A stretch of DNA of 64,000 nt, taken from positions 180,152 through 244,151 of the forward strand of contig CAUYUJ010004980.1 in the NCBI GenBank assembly GCA_963575745.1, in the 5' to 3' direction. Under the pieces are notes generated by a model. That model had not been told where the DNA came from and did not search any database. It saw only the letters and a program-made list of their open reading frames with translations. The DNA is from Prorocentrum cordatum. Lineage: Eukaryota > Sar > Dinophyceae > Prorocentrales > Prorocentraceae. Shown here in pieces: positions 41,433-51,875 of the stretch. A program made the translations under genes and the position numbers. Positions within the stretch are counted from its first letter, which is position 1. The number at the start of each line of letters is the position of its first letter.

Positions 41433-42090
41433 CTAATAAAAGCCGTACAGGTCCACGATCTCCTGAGGCGTCAACTGACCCATGCGGTTCTCCTTGCTCG
41501 CTGTCTCGTCGTACTGCTGACCGTGAAGATGCTGACCCCACTGATTGCGGAAGTCCGCCTTCAACGTCGTGATCTTCACGCCGTCTGAGGCCTCACCGGA
41601 CTCAGTCATTGCTTTGTTGACGATGATGCTGAGGAGCGCCGCTGAAGGCACGGTGTGAGTGCGCTGGTAGAGGTTGCGCGAGTAGCGGCTGAGTTGCTGA
41701 AAGGCTTGACGACTGCCGTACGCCGCATCCTGATTCAAGTCCCACTCGACAATTGCCGAGATGACCTGACGGCAGCATTCGAATGGGCTGAATTCCAAGC
41801 CCATGAGGCGCCGCTCGATGAACGCGCAGCGCTGAGATACCCCATCGACGATGTAGTACATGCCGTCGAGGTTCTCTGAAACCACGCTGATCTTCCACAA
41901 GATGGCGCCGAGGACGAAGAGGACTGCCAGACCGAGCACGCTGACCACCAGCTGCTCGCTGACCTGAGCTACGGAGATGGAAGAGAACGAGGAGGAGGAG
42001 GAGGAGGAGGAGGTGGACCAGCGGGGCCGCGGCGACCGCGGCGACCGCGGCGACGGCGAGGGCGCTGACGAAGCCCTGCACCATCTGCAT
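41433..42090 (-). CDS. Gene A: membrane protein, one frame break
   Basis: Likely start at 42,090 (MQMVQGFVSALAVAAVAAV, a signal-like or membrane segment). A GAG/TCC triplet tract at about 41,985-42,020 separates this from the main frame, which continues VAQVSEQLVVSVLGLAVLFV, LGAILWKISVVSE (membrane helix), YYIVDGVSQRCAFIERRL, FSPFECCRQVISAIVEWD, LNQDAAYGSRQAFQQLSRYS, SAALLSIIVNKAMTES, TTLKADFRNQWGQHLHG and ends LTPQEIVDLYGFY. The triplet tract implies a frameshift or a wrong start. Upstream sequence up to 42,434 is Thr/Arg repeat and not part of the gene. The RNQWGQHL segment recalls gene B. Function not recognised. Confidence 0.5.
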
Positions 42091-42170
42091 CTGACGGCTG
42101 CAGGCTGAAGCCTGAAGCCTGAAGCCGGAAGCCTGGAGGAAGCCTGAAGGCTGCAGCCTGAAGCCTGAAG

Positions 42171-42191
42171 CCTGAGCCGAAGGTGCTGCGT
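42171..42191 (-). other. Weak leader-like sequence 5' of gene A
   Basis: ACGCAGCACCTTCGGC then TCAGG matches 14 of 21 leader bases and is followed by several GGCTTCAG repeats up to the ATG. Matches this good are expected several times by chance in the window, so this is weak. Confidence 0.25.
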
Positions 42192-42268
42192 CGCCGTCGC
42201 CGTCGCCGTCGCCGCAGCCGTCGCCGCCGCCGCCGTCGCCGTCGCCGTCCCCGTCCCCGTCGCCCTCG

Positions 42269-42318
<50 letters not shown>

Positions 42319-42395
42319 CTCGTCCTTGTCCTCGTCCTCGTCCTCGCCCTCGTCATCGTCCTCGTGCTCGTCCTCGCCCTCGTTCTCGTCCTCAG
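42180..42395 (+). repeat. (CGT/GCC)n triplet tract
   Basis: GTCGCC then GTC then GTCCTC triplets. Confidence 0.9.
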
Positions 42396-42403
42396 TGTGT
42401 GTG

Positions 42404-42550
42404 TACCGCAGCGAGAGACCACCCCTTTGTGCACCCCCTATGGTGTCGAGAAAGTGCCACGCCTGCTATGCTTGGACGACTGGGACGTATAGAGACCGCG
42501 GTGAGAGACCACCTCCTACGCACCCCCTATGGTGTTGAGACAGTGCCACG
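42404..42550 (+). repeat. ~88-bp direct duplication
   Basis: CCGC.GCGAGAGACCACC, GCACCCCCTATGGTGT and GAGA.AGTGCCACGC occur at about 42,404 and 42,492. Confidence 0.8.
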
Positions 42551-42758
42551 CGAGGGGGGGAGGAGGGAGGAGGTGGGGGGAGGAGGGAGGAGAGACAGGA
42601 GGAGGGAATGGTTTCATGTGGTCCTGAGGGATTGGAAGCGATTAAGAAGCCCCCCCCCCTGCGAGACCCGTCGGGAACCACTTTGAAACTTGTGGGACCT
42701 GCGAGACCTGCGGGACTCCGTGGGACCCGTGCGATCTGGTGTACCCCCTCCTGGTGCC

Positions 42759-42793
42759 AGGATAACGCTTCCGGGTGCCGGGTGCGTTATCCT
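42759..42793 (+). repeat. 10-bp perfect stem, small hairpin
   Basis: AGGATAACGC (42,759-42,768) and GCGTTATCCT (42,784-42,793) are perfect complements around a 15-base loop. No U tract follows. Confidence 0.6.
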
Positions 42794-42844
42794 TTCGCCG
42801 GAAGGGGGGGGGGGGGGGTTCCTTAATCGCTTACTGGGGTTATA

Positions 42845-43490
42845 TGGGGCCACGAAGGGCAGCGAGGGGGCCACGAAGAGCTGCAACGGGGCCACGAAGG
42901 GCTGCAACGGGGCCACGAAGGGCAGCGAGGGGCTGCAACGGGGCCACGAAGGGCAGCGAGGAGGCCAGCCACGAAAGGCAGCGAGGGGTCTACGAAGGGC
43001 GACAGCGGGGCTACGAAGGGCATGCGTACGGGGCCACGACGGGCGCGTGCGAGCGGGGGCCACGAAGCGCAAACAATGCGGGGCCACGAAGGGCAACAGC
43101 GGGGCTACGAAGGGCACGCGTATGTGGCCACGACGGGCGCGTGCGAGCGGGGGCCACGAAGGGCATACAATGCGGGGCCACAACGGGCAGCGACGGGGCC
43201 ACTGAGGGCTGCAACGGGGCCACGAAGGGCAGCGAGGGAGCCACGAAGGGCTGCAACGGGGCCACGAAGGGCAGCGAGGGGGCCACGAAGGGCTGCAACG
43301 GGGCCACGAAGGGCAGCGAGTGGGCCACGAAGGACTGCAACGGGGCCACGAAGGGCAGCGAGGGGTCTACGAAGGGCTGCTGCAACGAGGCCACGAAGGG
43401 CAGCGCGGGGGCCACGAGAGGCTGCAACGGGTCCACGAAGGGCAGCGAGTGGGCCACGAAGGGCTGCAACGAAGCCACCAAGGGCAGCGA
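42845..43490 (+). repeat. 21-bp array with 42-bp alternation
   Basis: GGCCACGAAGGGC units alternate between CTGCAAC and AGCGAG endings, giving a 42-bp higher-order unit most regular at 43,205-43,490. All frames are open (ATKGCNG and ATKGSEG on the plus strand) because 21 is divisible by three. Confidence 0.9.
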
Positions 43491-43504
43491 GATCCCGATT
43501 GCTA

Positions 43505-43945
43505 AATAATCTGTCAGGGAGTCCTAAGCGTGAGCGCGACTCCTGGGTGCCTGAGTGTCGGGAGCGCGTCACTTAAGTAAATTGCGGGGAATTCCAACGC
43601 AAGGGCGCTATTTTGAGTAAATTGCAAGCAAGTCTCCAGCGAGAGCGCGACTCCAGTGCGCCGAGAGAGCGATTCCTGGATAAATTGTAAGGAAGTCCCC
43701 AGCGAGAGCGCGATTCTTGAATCAAATGCGAGGAAATCTCAGGCGGGAGCGGGGGTCCTGGCGAAATTGTGAAGAAATATCAAGCGGGAGCCGTTGTTGT
43801 AAACCCGGGGCCAACGACACAGTTTGACCCTGAGGACTTTCCCTTTGAAAAACAAGGTGCGAGCCCCGGGAGGGGCACTTCAATCAAAAAAATACCATGT
43901 GCACCGGGCGGGGGGGATCAACGATAATTATTCTTCAGGAATGAG
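43505..43945 (+). repeat. Degenerate 41-bp array and linker, right module
   Basis: Six or so units with AAATTG.GAGGAA.TC and GCGGGAGC or GCGAGAGCGCG, then the linker GCCGTTGTTGTAAACCCGGGG, GAGGACTTTCC, CAAGGTGCGAGCCCCGGGA, AATTATTCTT and AATGAGAGTTC, as at 23,015-23,175. Confidence 0.8.
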
Positions 43946-43977
43946 AGTTCAACAACAACAACAACAGCAACAACACT

Positions 43978-44047
<70 letters not shown>

Positions 44048-44058
44048 GCAACAACACT

Positions 44059-44146
<88 letters not shown>

Positions 44147-44147
44147 T
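43946..44147 (+). repeat. (CAA)n, right module
   Basis: About 200 bp of AAC triplets with CAG and ACTAAC interruptions. Confidence 0.95.
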
Positions 44148-44690
44148 CATCAACAACGCAACAGGCAGAACCCTCACCACGGATCCCCATTTCAGCCACG
44201 CACCCAGAGAAAATGAATGACCGTTCGGCCCCCTCACTCTGACGGTAGGGGGGAAGTCCATCCTCGATAGGGGTGCGTCCAAATAGCCCCCTGGGGGCGT
44301 ATCCCAGGGTTCCCCTCCGTTCCTGAGCGGTTTCACTTTTCGTCGGAAAGCCGGGGGTTGGGGGAAGAAGATCGCCTGTGAGAGGACGCCCCTGACATCC
44401 CCTCGGCGTGGGGAAATCACAGCAGAGGGTTTCCGACAACTTTCGGCCCCCAGGGGCCCTCGCCGGACCCGGGAGCGTCAAAGAACGACTCGGGGTGAAA
44501 AGCCTGTGCTGGGGAAAACACGACGGAGGATGTCTGGGGAGGAGGGCGAGGACGAGGACGAGGGCGGCGATCGTTCGACAAATCCTAAGGCCGAGAGGAA
44601 CCAGAAACCAGGACGGCGACGGCGACCGCGGCGGCGAGGACAAAGGGGCGGCGGAGGAGGAGGAGCACTCTGCACACGCTCTCGGGCACG
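44148..44690. repeat. Repeat mosaic with inverted R2 copy
   Basis: 44,410-44,530 is a minus-oriented R2 copy (CTTTCGGCCCCCAGGGGCCC, CGACTCGGGG, ACACGACGGAGGATGTCTGG). The rest is unassigned. Confidence 0.6.
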
Positions 44691-44694
44691 GCGG

Positions 44695-44870
44695 CGAGGC
44701 GGGGGGTCCAGGGACACACAAACAAATAGGCACAAAGCACAGGATCCCCCATATCTTCGTCCGTAGTTTCTGAAGAGTCGTCTCCCCCTCCGCTTCCTAT
44801 CTTCTCGCATAATTTCCAGGGAATCGACGATTGCTTGTGTGTCTGTGATTTTTCCACCCTCAGAGCAGAG
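44695..44870 (+). repeat. Dispersed family R3, copy 1
   Basis: CCAGGGACACACAAACAAAT, AGGCACAAAGCACAGGATCC, CCGTAGTTTCTG, ATTTCCAGGGAATCGACGAT and TTGTGTGTCTGTG. Copies at 46,268-46,425 and 47,052-47,205. Confidence 0.75.
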
Positions 44871-46267
44871 GGCGATCTGTCGCAGCGCCGCTCCGCCGAG
44901 CCGCCCACGGCGAGCGCAGCAGAGCTGCGCCGAGGAGGGCACCCCGCACACCCACCCGCAACGGCACGCGCACCAGGCAGCGGCGGCCGCAGGCCGCTGC
45001 CCAGCCCCGCCCGCTCCTCGCTGCGCAGGGCTTTGAGCAGGGACCGACCGTCCCGGCACTCCTGTAGGCCAACCAGGACATGTTCTCAGAACCCAGAGAT
45101 GTGCCAATAACAAAGACAATGTTCTTAGAACAGAAGCCCGATGCGAAAAAAACAAGACAGCCCCAGGCAGCAATGTTCTAACAAGAACAAGTCGTAGAAA
45201 CCACCAAAAGTTCTTAAAACATTGCTTGGTGGGCCTGCAGGCACGCCAAGACGCTTCGCCACTGCCTGAGGGCTGGGGCCCGGCGGCGAGGCGAGGGCGG
45301 CCGGCGAGAGATCTGCGAGGCTCGAGGTTCGAGGCGTTCGGGCGCGTCCGCCGGTTCTCCGCGGCTTCCCCGCCCCCCGCAGACCTCCGAGGACACGACG
45401 CTCTCCGTCCAGCGGCTTGGCCTCGAGTTCGGCCCCTGGGGCCCGCGTGGCGTGCCCGGGGACCATCCAAAACGGATCGGGGACAGAAAGCACCCCCGGG
45501 GAAGGGGCTGGGACCAGGAGGCGGAGGAGGAGGAGGAGAAGGAGGAGGAGGAGGAGGCGGAGGAGGAGGCGGAGGAGGAGGAGGAGAAGGAGGAGGACCT
45601 CTGGGGCCGCGGATGGAAGAAACCATCGGAGTCGGCATGCGTTCCAGCAGCTGCCCGGATCGTCCCCGCACGGCCGCCAGAGGCCAGGGAGGCCTCGCCC
45701 CTGGCGCTCCGGGCCGGCCGCGGCAGGCGGGGAGGCGCCGCGCGACCAGGGCGGCTGCCGAGTAGCCGTCGGCAGGCGGCGAGACGAAGACTGCCGAGGA
45801 GTTCGTGCCTCCGAGGGACGCAGGGGAAGTGTGATGGGCCGATTTTCCACCACCACCACCACCACCACAATAGGTAGGACGGGGGAGAAGGGAGGAAGCT
45901 CTTTCTTCACGGCAAATCCTCGAATGATGTATGCTTGATGTGACCCACTACATTCCTGTCAGACAGCCAGGGCGGTACGAATCTCCTGCAAGAACGCATC
46001 GGCTCCCAGGGATGCAGAGGGAGCGGGGGCGCAGGTGTGAGGAGAAGAAGAAGAGGAGGAAGAAGAAGAAGAAACAGCATGGCGCGGACGTCCTGGATCA
46101 GCGGTCGGCGCCAGGGGCGGCGCCCAGGGGCGTCGCCAGGTGGGCGGGGACACAGCTGCGATCCGAGAGCTCCGCGCGGAGCTCCGAAAGTGTATGTTTG
46201 CGTGTGCAGCCTTATTCCTCGAACACCAGGGAAGCCGAGGAGCGGGGGCGCAGGTGCGATCCCTTCC
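44871..46267. repeat. GC-rich mosaic with GGA tract
   Basis: GC-rich DNA with many overlapping open frames and no recognisable domain. 45,525-45,600 is a GGA/GGC triplet tract, and (CAC)n is at 45,850-45,870. Confidence 0.6.
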
Positions 46268-46425
46268 TGAAGGGGCCCAGGGGCACACACACAAATAGAC
46301 ACTAATCCCAGGACTCCACTACATGCTCCGTAGTTTCTGGATTGTTGTCTTCCCCTCCATTTCCCACTTTTCTCCGGATATTCCTGGAAATCGACGATTC
46401 TATGTGTCTGCGTGCGTTCTTCCCC
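46268..46425 (+). repeat. Dispersed family R3, copy 2
   Basis: See 44,695-44,870. Confidence 0.75.
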
Positions 46426-46884
46426 TCCTGACTCCCTCCTTCCTACATCCCCCTCCCTTCTCCCTCCGCCTCGTCCGCCTTCTCTGCCCCTCCTCACCCT
46501 CTGTGGCTTTCCCCTCCAGACGACGACGACTTCGACGAAGACGACGAGGCCGACAGCCGGGACAGGCAATGACGAGCGACAAAGGCGAAGACGACGGCGA
46601 CGAACGGGCGACGACGAAGGCGGCAAGGCAAAGACGACCACGTACGACGACGAAAGACGTCGACGAAGACGACGGCAAAGACCGACTACTCATTGCTTTC
46701 ATGGCTGATGTTCATACCATTATTAGTGTTAGTGCTGTTATCACTCGTAGTATGAGTATTGTTATTGCTATTCAACAACAACACACGTTTCCCCCCGACG
46801 GGGGCGCTGTGCACCCTCAGGGCACTGCACCTAGAGCGGATCGGAAAAGATGGAAGGGGGGATAGAGACGACTCGTTCAAGGTC
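46426..46884. other. No gene seen; CGACGAAGACGA-rich
   Basis: A pyrimidine-rich stretch then GACGACGA triplets (46,520-46,680). Confidence 0.5.
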
Positions 46885-47000
46885 TGGGGGGACGAAAAGT
46901 TTACTGGCACTGCTGTTCCCCAGACTTCTCCCAGGACGCCTTCTGACCAAGAGTTCGGGGCGAGTCCAGCCGTGGCGACGAGGGAAGGGCATCCATGCCT
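46885..47000 (+). repeat. Dispersed family R4, copy 1
   Basis: CACTGCTGTTCCCCAGA, TCTCCCAGGACGCCTTCTGA and CCAGCCGTGGCGACGAGG, repeated at 47,262-47,375 after an R3 copy each time. Confidence 0.7.
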
Positions 47001-47051
47001 CTCCGCCCCACGGCCCGTTCCAGTCCCCCCTCCACCACGAGCACCGAACTT

Positions 47052-47205
47052 ATGAAGGGGCCCTGGAACACACAAATGAATAGACACAAATCCCAGGATT
47101 CCCCACATTTTTAATATTTTCTGGGTTTTCGTCTTCCCCCCACTTCCCGAATTTTCCTAGATTTCCTTGCGATCGACGATTACTTGTGTCTGTGTTTTCC
47201 CCTCC
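47052..47205 (+). repeat. Dispersed family R3, copy 3
   Basis: See 44,695-44,870. Confidence 0.75.
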
Positions 47206-47261
47206 TGAACTCACCTCCGCACGCGACCCGACCCCCCACGCCCCGCGAAGGACAGCCCACC

Positions 47262-47375
47262 CTACTGGGGCCTCCAAAAAATACCAACACCGCTGCTCCC
47301 CAGAACCTCTCCTGGGGTACGTTCTGACCGGGATTTCGCGGCGAATCCAGCGGTGGCGACGAGGCCCTCCCAGGA
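47262..47375 (+). repeat. Dispersed family R4, copy 2
   Basis: See 46,885-47,000. Confidence 0.7.
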
Positions 47376-47589
47376 GGCCCCAAAAAAGGAAAAACGAGGG
47401 AAGGGTAGAGGTATGGGTATCTTTTCCTCCTCCGACCTACCCCCCCTCAACGCGATCCACCCCCTCACGCTCACTGAACGGCTCGGAGCAGCGGCATCGG
47501 TATCTCCTCCTCCCAAGATGGCCGACGAGCGACGAACGACGACGAACGACAGACGGAGGCCGACGACGAAAACGACGAGCGACCGCGGC

Positions 47590-47760
47590 ATCTCTTCCTC
47601 CTCTGATCCCAGACATCCTCCGTCCGCCGCGATTTCTCCGCGCCTCCAGAGTCGGCTTTTCATCCCGAGCCGTTGTTTGACGGTCACGGGGCCCGGCGAG
47701 GGCCCCCGGAGGTCGAAAATGGCCAAAAACCGCACGACGCGATTTCAATACCAAAAAAAA
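47590..47760 (+). repeat. Dispersed family R2, plus copy
   Basis: CCCAGACATCCTCCGTC, TTTTCATCCCGAGCCG, TTTGACGGTCACGGGGCCC and GGCGAGGGCCCCCGGAGG. See 20,520-20,655. Confidence 0.7.
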
Positions 47761-48234
47761 AAAGCCGTTCCCGACGAGAGGAAGTCAGCGTACTGTGACG
47801 GCCGACGACCGACGAACGACGACGAGCGGCGAACCTGACGGCCGACGGGCGACGAACGACGACGAGCGACGAACGGAGGCCGATGCCGAACAGAAACGAT
47901 GACATAACAAAAAAACATCGTACAAAAAACTCAACTGGAACTGGATCCGTTCTTTCTGCGGCACTTTTCGAGCGATCCGTGAGGGCCCCAGAGCCCGAGA
48001 CACGACAATACTGCCCGTCGCAGCAAAACAACAACAACAAAAAAATGATCTCAAGGAACGATGCACGGCGACGAACAACGAGCAGAAGCCGATGGCGGAC
48101 AACTGAAGAAAATAGCGAGCAAAACAACGAGGCCGACGGCCCTCTCCCCAACGCAAATGTTTCCTCCCGCTTCCCTGGAGGCCGACAACGGCCCAAACCT
48201 TCCCGCCGGGACTTTTTCTCATGACGCGAGCACC

Positions 48235-48362
48235 TGCCATCGCTCGGACGTCCATTTCCCGTGCACTTTTTCGGTTGCGTGCGTGTTTGTTTTGCTCGAT
48301 GGTCCAGGATGGTCCTGGATGGCCCTCGCCGAGGAAAAAATGCACACGTCCGAGCGATGCCA
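48235..48362. mobile_element. 128-bp inverted-repeat element, copy 1
   Basis: The ends TGCCATCGCTCGGACGT (48,235-48,251) and ACGTCCGAGCGATGCCA (48,346-48,362) are complementary at 16 of 17 positions. Pairing continues inside through GTGCACTTTTTCGG and CCGAGGAAAAAATGCAC. A related element is at 59,732-59,854. It resembles a MITE or introner; no transposase is linked. Confidence 0.6.
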
Positions 48363-48469
48363 AGGCCACGAGCGGAGGCCAGCGCCGAGCGATGTGCCGA
48401 CGGAGCGGACGCAGGGCGGCCGCCTGTCCAGGCGCTCCCGCTCCTCGGGCGGCGCGAGGCGGACCGCGC

Positions 48470-48515
48470 GGCGGCGGCAGCGGCGGCAGCGGCGGCGGCA
48501 CCGGCACCGGCGGCA

Positions 48516-48551
<36 letters not shown>

Positions 48552-48600
48552 ACGACGACCACCACCACCGCCACCACCACGACGACCACCACGACGGTCG
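48470..48600 (+). repeat. (GGC)n then (GAC/CAC)n triplets
   Basis: GCGGCGGCG changing to GACGACGAC and CACCACCAC. Confidence 0.9.
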
Positions 48601-48604
48601 TTTC

Positions 48605-48957
48605 CCGCGGCCCGCGGGAGTTTGCGGACGTGTTCGTCCGTTCTGGGAGGCTCTCTCGCCCCGGGACGCTTTCCGGCAGCTGCGCCTCGTCGAGAGCGTT
48701 CCGGGGGTGCCCCGATGCTCCTCCCGATCCTCATCCCGATCCTCCTCCCGGCGGCGACGCCGTAGGCGGCGACAAGCGGGGGCCCCTGACATCCGCTCAA
48801 AGCAATGAAAAAAACTGCAGCAGAGGGCTGTTGTCCATTCTCGGCCGCAGGGGGCCCTCGCTGGGCCCTAGCGCCGTCAAAAACCGACTCGGGATGCGGA
48901 CAGAAATGGTCCAGACCTCTGGGGAGCCACGTTGCGAAAAAATCACGACCTCGACGG

Positions 48958-48995
<38 letters not shown>

Positions 48996-49100
48996 GCGGC
49001 GGCGACGACGACGAAGGCTTACAAAACTTCTCAGAAGGCCGGGGGACTTCCCAGCCTTCTGAGAAGGCACGCCCCTTCTCACTCCCCCCTGGGCTCGCCG
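48605..49100. repeat. Inverted R1/R2 fragments and GACGGC tract
   Basis: 48,605-48,725 is a minus copy of the GCAGCTGCCGGAA part of R1; 48,810-48,960 is a minus R2 copy (AGCCACGTTGCGAAAAAATC); 48,955-49,015 is a GGCGAC triplet tract. Confidence 0.65.
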
Positions 49101-49104
49101 CCGA

Positions 49105-49400
49105 AAATTGACCTGAAATCGGTGATGCACCGCCGATAGATCGGCGAAAGGCCCCTGGATAGCGAAACCGCAGGCTCCTGGGCGGTGTTTGCTATCCGGC
49201 CCTCGTCGGCGATGAACGAGCGACTGGGGGTCGATGCACCCCCCCCTGAGCCCATCGCCCCCTCCAGCGGCCGTTCGAAACGACTCTGGCACCCCCCGGA
49301 GCGCTCTCGGCGAGGCTCAGCTGCCGGAAGGCATCCCGAGGCGAGGAAACCTCCAGGAACGGACGAACACGTCCAGAAACTTCCGCGGGCCGAAGGAAAC
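49105..49400 (+). repeat. Dispersed family R1, copy 2
   Basis: GACCTGAAATCGGTGATGCA, AGATCGGCGAAAGGCC, GGATAGCGAAACCGCAGG, CTCCTGGGCGG, TCGGCGATGAACGAGCGACT, GGGGGTCGA, AGCGCTCTCGGCGAGGC and GGACGAACACGTCC. Confidence 0.75.
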
Positions 49401-49639
49401 GACTCTCGTGGTGATCGTGGTCGTCGTCGTCGTGGTCATCGAAAACCTACGGCAACGTCCGACATCCTACGAAAACATGCGAAAACCTTCGAATCTCGAG
49501 GCGGGCAAACGGTTTGAGTCCCGTAACGGCGCGATGCGATACGACATCGCAGGCGGGGTTGGTCTGTGGATCTGGCCGTGCGCTCTCAGGAGGAGCCTTT
49601 CTGTGCCGACGGTGCCCAGACCTCGGGAATCCAGAGGAG

Positions 49640-49700
49640 AAGGAAAAGCAGGAGGAGGAAAAGGCGGAGGAGGAGGAGGAGGAGGAGGAAGAGGAGGATG
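49640..49700 (+). repeat. (GGA)n tract
   Basis: GGAGGAGGAGGAAGAGG triplets. Confidence 0.9.
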
Positions 49701-49844
49701 TTGCACTCGACCACGCCAACCCACACCAACCCCAGGCCATCCTCTCTGCCGAGCAGCTTGCACTACGCGGGGAAGTGGCGAGAAAACGCCACCTGCCATT
49801 ACGATGCTGCTAAGTAGGTCGAAGCAGGTCTGAAACGAAAAAGC

Positions 49845-50162
49845 TCACCGAATGTCCAGCCAGCTCCCCGCGTCGAGGGGTACGCCAGTCTTCGGGTGCT
49901 TACCAGCCAGAACTCGTGACCAGGCAATTCGCCTGCCATGGTCACGAGGTTCACCATCACGCGGCGGTGCAGGACACCTCACTTTGAGGTTCCTAACCTT
50001 CCCTCCACTGGTGCAATAATTACACTGTAAACATACAAGGAGAATCCCCTCCCCCTCGTGACAGTCACAAACAATAGTGGCGTGCCCATTGGCCTTGAGT
50101 GACTCCCCTGTGAGATGTTTGACGGTGGGAGGGCCTGCCACAGAATCCAGAATCCAGGCCAC
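49845..50162 (-). pseudogene. Fragment with Cys-pair motif, mobile-element-like
   Basis: 105 residues reading HATIVCDCHEGEGILLVCLQ, CNYCTSGGKVRNLKVRCPAP and RVLAGKHPKTGVPLD. I recall a pattern of His, C..C, a basic L...C segment and L..G.HP from C-terminal parts of dinoflagellate retroelement-associated proteins, possibly a zinc-binding tail. The upstream frame to 50,290 (LTNALRRVALCGVARS) is not clearly related. No start codon or intact partner domain is seen, so I call it a fragment. Assignment is from memory of the motif only. Confidence 0.35.
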
Positions 50163-50290
50163 ACCCTAACCGGCCACACCGCTTGCCCGACCTTGGTGCT
50201 GCGAGCTACGCCACACAGAGCCACACGCCGAAGCGCATTGGTGAGAATAGAAGAAAGATGGGACACCAAGGCACCAGGTAGCACATGCAA

Positions 50291-50990
50291 AGTATCTAGT
50301 GAATGCTACATAATGCTACAGCTGATCGCCTTCATCAACGTGGTTCGCAATGTGCTCCGCAGTCCTGATCGACATTCCAGGACCCCATGAGGCAGTTCAC
50401 ATGGACTCGGGGGGCCAAAGCATGTCCACGTCCACCACCTCCCCATGTCCAGGAAGATCGGTTCCCCAGGCGGTGCACACGCGCAAATCCCAGCCTCGGA
50501 TCAACTGACCGCCTGACAGATCCTGTCCGGGAAATGCAAGACTCGAACGTGGGGGACTCGAACCTGCCTGGGAAGAGCGGTCAGACGAGTGGCGGGACCT
50601 GATCTGCAACTTGGCGAGCCATCCCGCTGCGGACATCCCACGAGAACTGGACGGTGAGAACGCATGCCTGGACCGCCAAGAGGCAGCGGCAGACCCGAGG
50701 TCCAGCAAACTCGAAGTTCCCCCGATCCTCGCTGGTTGAGCCCGGGCCCAGGGCCGGTGTCTGCTCCCGCCGGGCCGAGCCGAGAGGCGCATGCATCGAT
50801 CACGGGCACGGGATGGGACAGGTGGTCAGACGACGCCGCCCGAAATCGGGGATCAAGGGTTGAGGGGCATCCCCCCCTATGCGCATCGCCCCCTACCGTT
50901 GCCCCTAAAGGTTCTTGTTTGTTTCTGGCACCTGCCTCGTGTAGCCCTCGAGAACAAGCCCCTGAGACCTCAAGGGGTCGATCACTGGAG
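50291..50990. other. No gene seen
   Basis: Mixed sequence with overlapping frames and no recognised domain. Confidence 0.4.
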
Positions 50991-50994
50991 AACT

Positions 50995-51400
50995 CCGGAG
51001 ACGGCGGCGGCGGCGGCGACGACGACGGCGGCGCGGGCCACGACAGCAACGGCGACGACGGCGACGACGACGACTACGACGACGACGGCGACGGCAGCGA
51101 GGGCGACAGCGACGGCGGCGAAACGGCGACGGCGACGAAAACAATTGAGGACCGATTTCTGGCCGCTCTCAGTACTTCCTGCGGCGCGGCCTCCAGAGAC
51201 CGACGACGACGGGCGGCGACGACGACGACGACGACGCTGCCAGCGGCGGCGGCAACGGCGGCAAAGAAGACGACCACGTTGGCCTCGTTGGCGGCGGCGG
51301 CGCGGTGGTGACGACGGCAACGAGGATGGCAACGGGGAAACGGCGGCGGCGAAACGGCGACGGCGACGACAGTGCCGCCGCTCCTCCAGCAAGAAGGTGG
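50995..51400 (+). repeat. GAC/GGC triplet tract
   Basis: Interrupted GACGGCGGC triplets with a short non-repeat insert near 51,140-51,200. Confidence 0.85.
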
Positions 51401-51539
51401 CCTTACGCCGGTGCTCCTCCAGCGTCTGGTCCTCGCGCACCGCCGCCGACGCCGCCGTTTCAGCGCTATTGCGCGCCGCCGCCGTCGAAAGCGCGGCCGC
51501 CGACCGACGTCGACGTCGTCGTCATGGTCGTGGGAGTCG

Positions 51540-51875
51540 TCGCCCTCGTCGGGGGAGGAGGGAGGGGAAGGGATGAAGAGGATAATGATGCAGAAGGGGA
51601 GGAGGAGGAGGAGGAGGAGGAGGAGGAGGAGGAGGAGGAGGAGGGCGACGAGGAGGTTGGAGGATGGAGGGACGAGGGAGGAGGAGCGTGGGAAGGAGGA
51701 GGACAGAAGAGGAGGGAGAGGTGGAGTAGGAACAGCAGCAGCAGGGGGATCAGGAGGCGGAAAGGGAGGGACGAAGAAGGAAGGAGGGAGGAGCGAGGGG
51801 AGGAGAAACCAGAGGAAGAGGGAAGAGGGAGGGAGGGAGGAGGAAGAAAGATCAGAAAAACTACAGAAACGTAAA
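51540..51875 (+). repeat. Purine GGA tract
   Basis: GGA triplets and related purine sequence; frames are Glu/Gly/Arg or Ser/Pro repeats. Confidence 0.85.

Noticed and set aside
42759-42793. Rho-independent-type terminator hairpin
   Set aside because: A 10-bp stem is present but there is no U run and the organism is eukaryotic; kept only as a small hairpin.
44478-45671. 397-codon minus frame
   Set aside because: GC-rich low-complexity sequence spanning a GGA tract; no conserved block, and competing frames on both strands.
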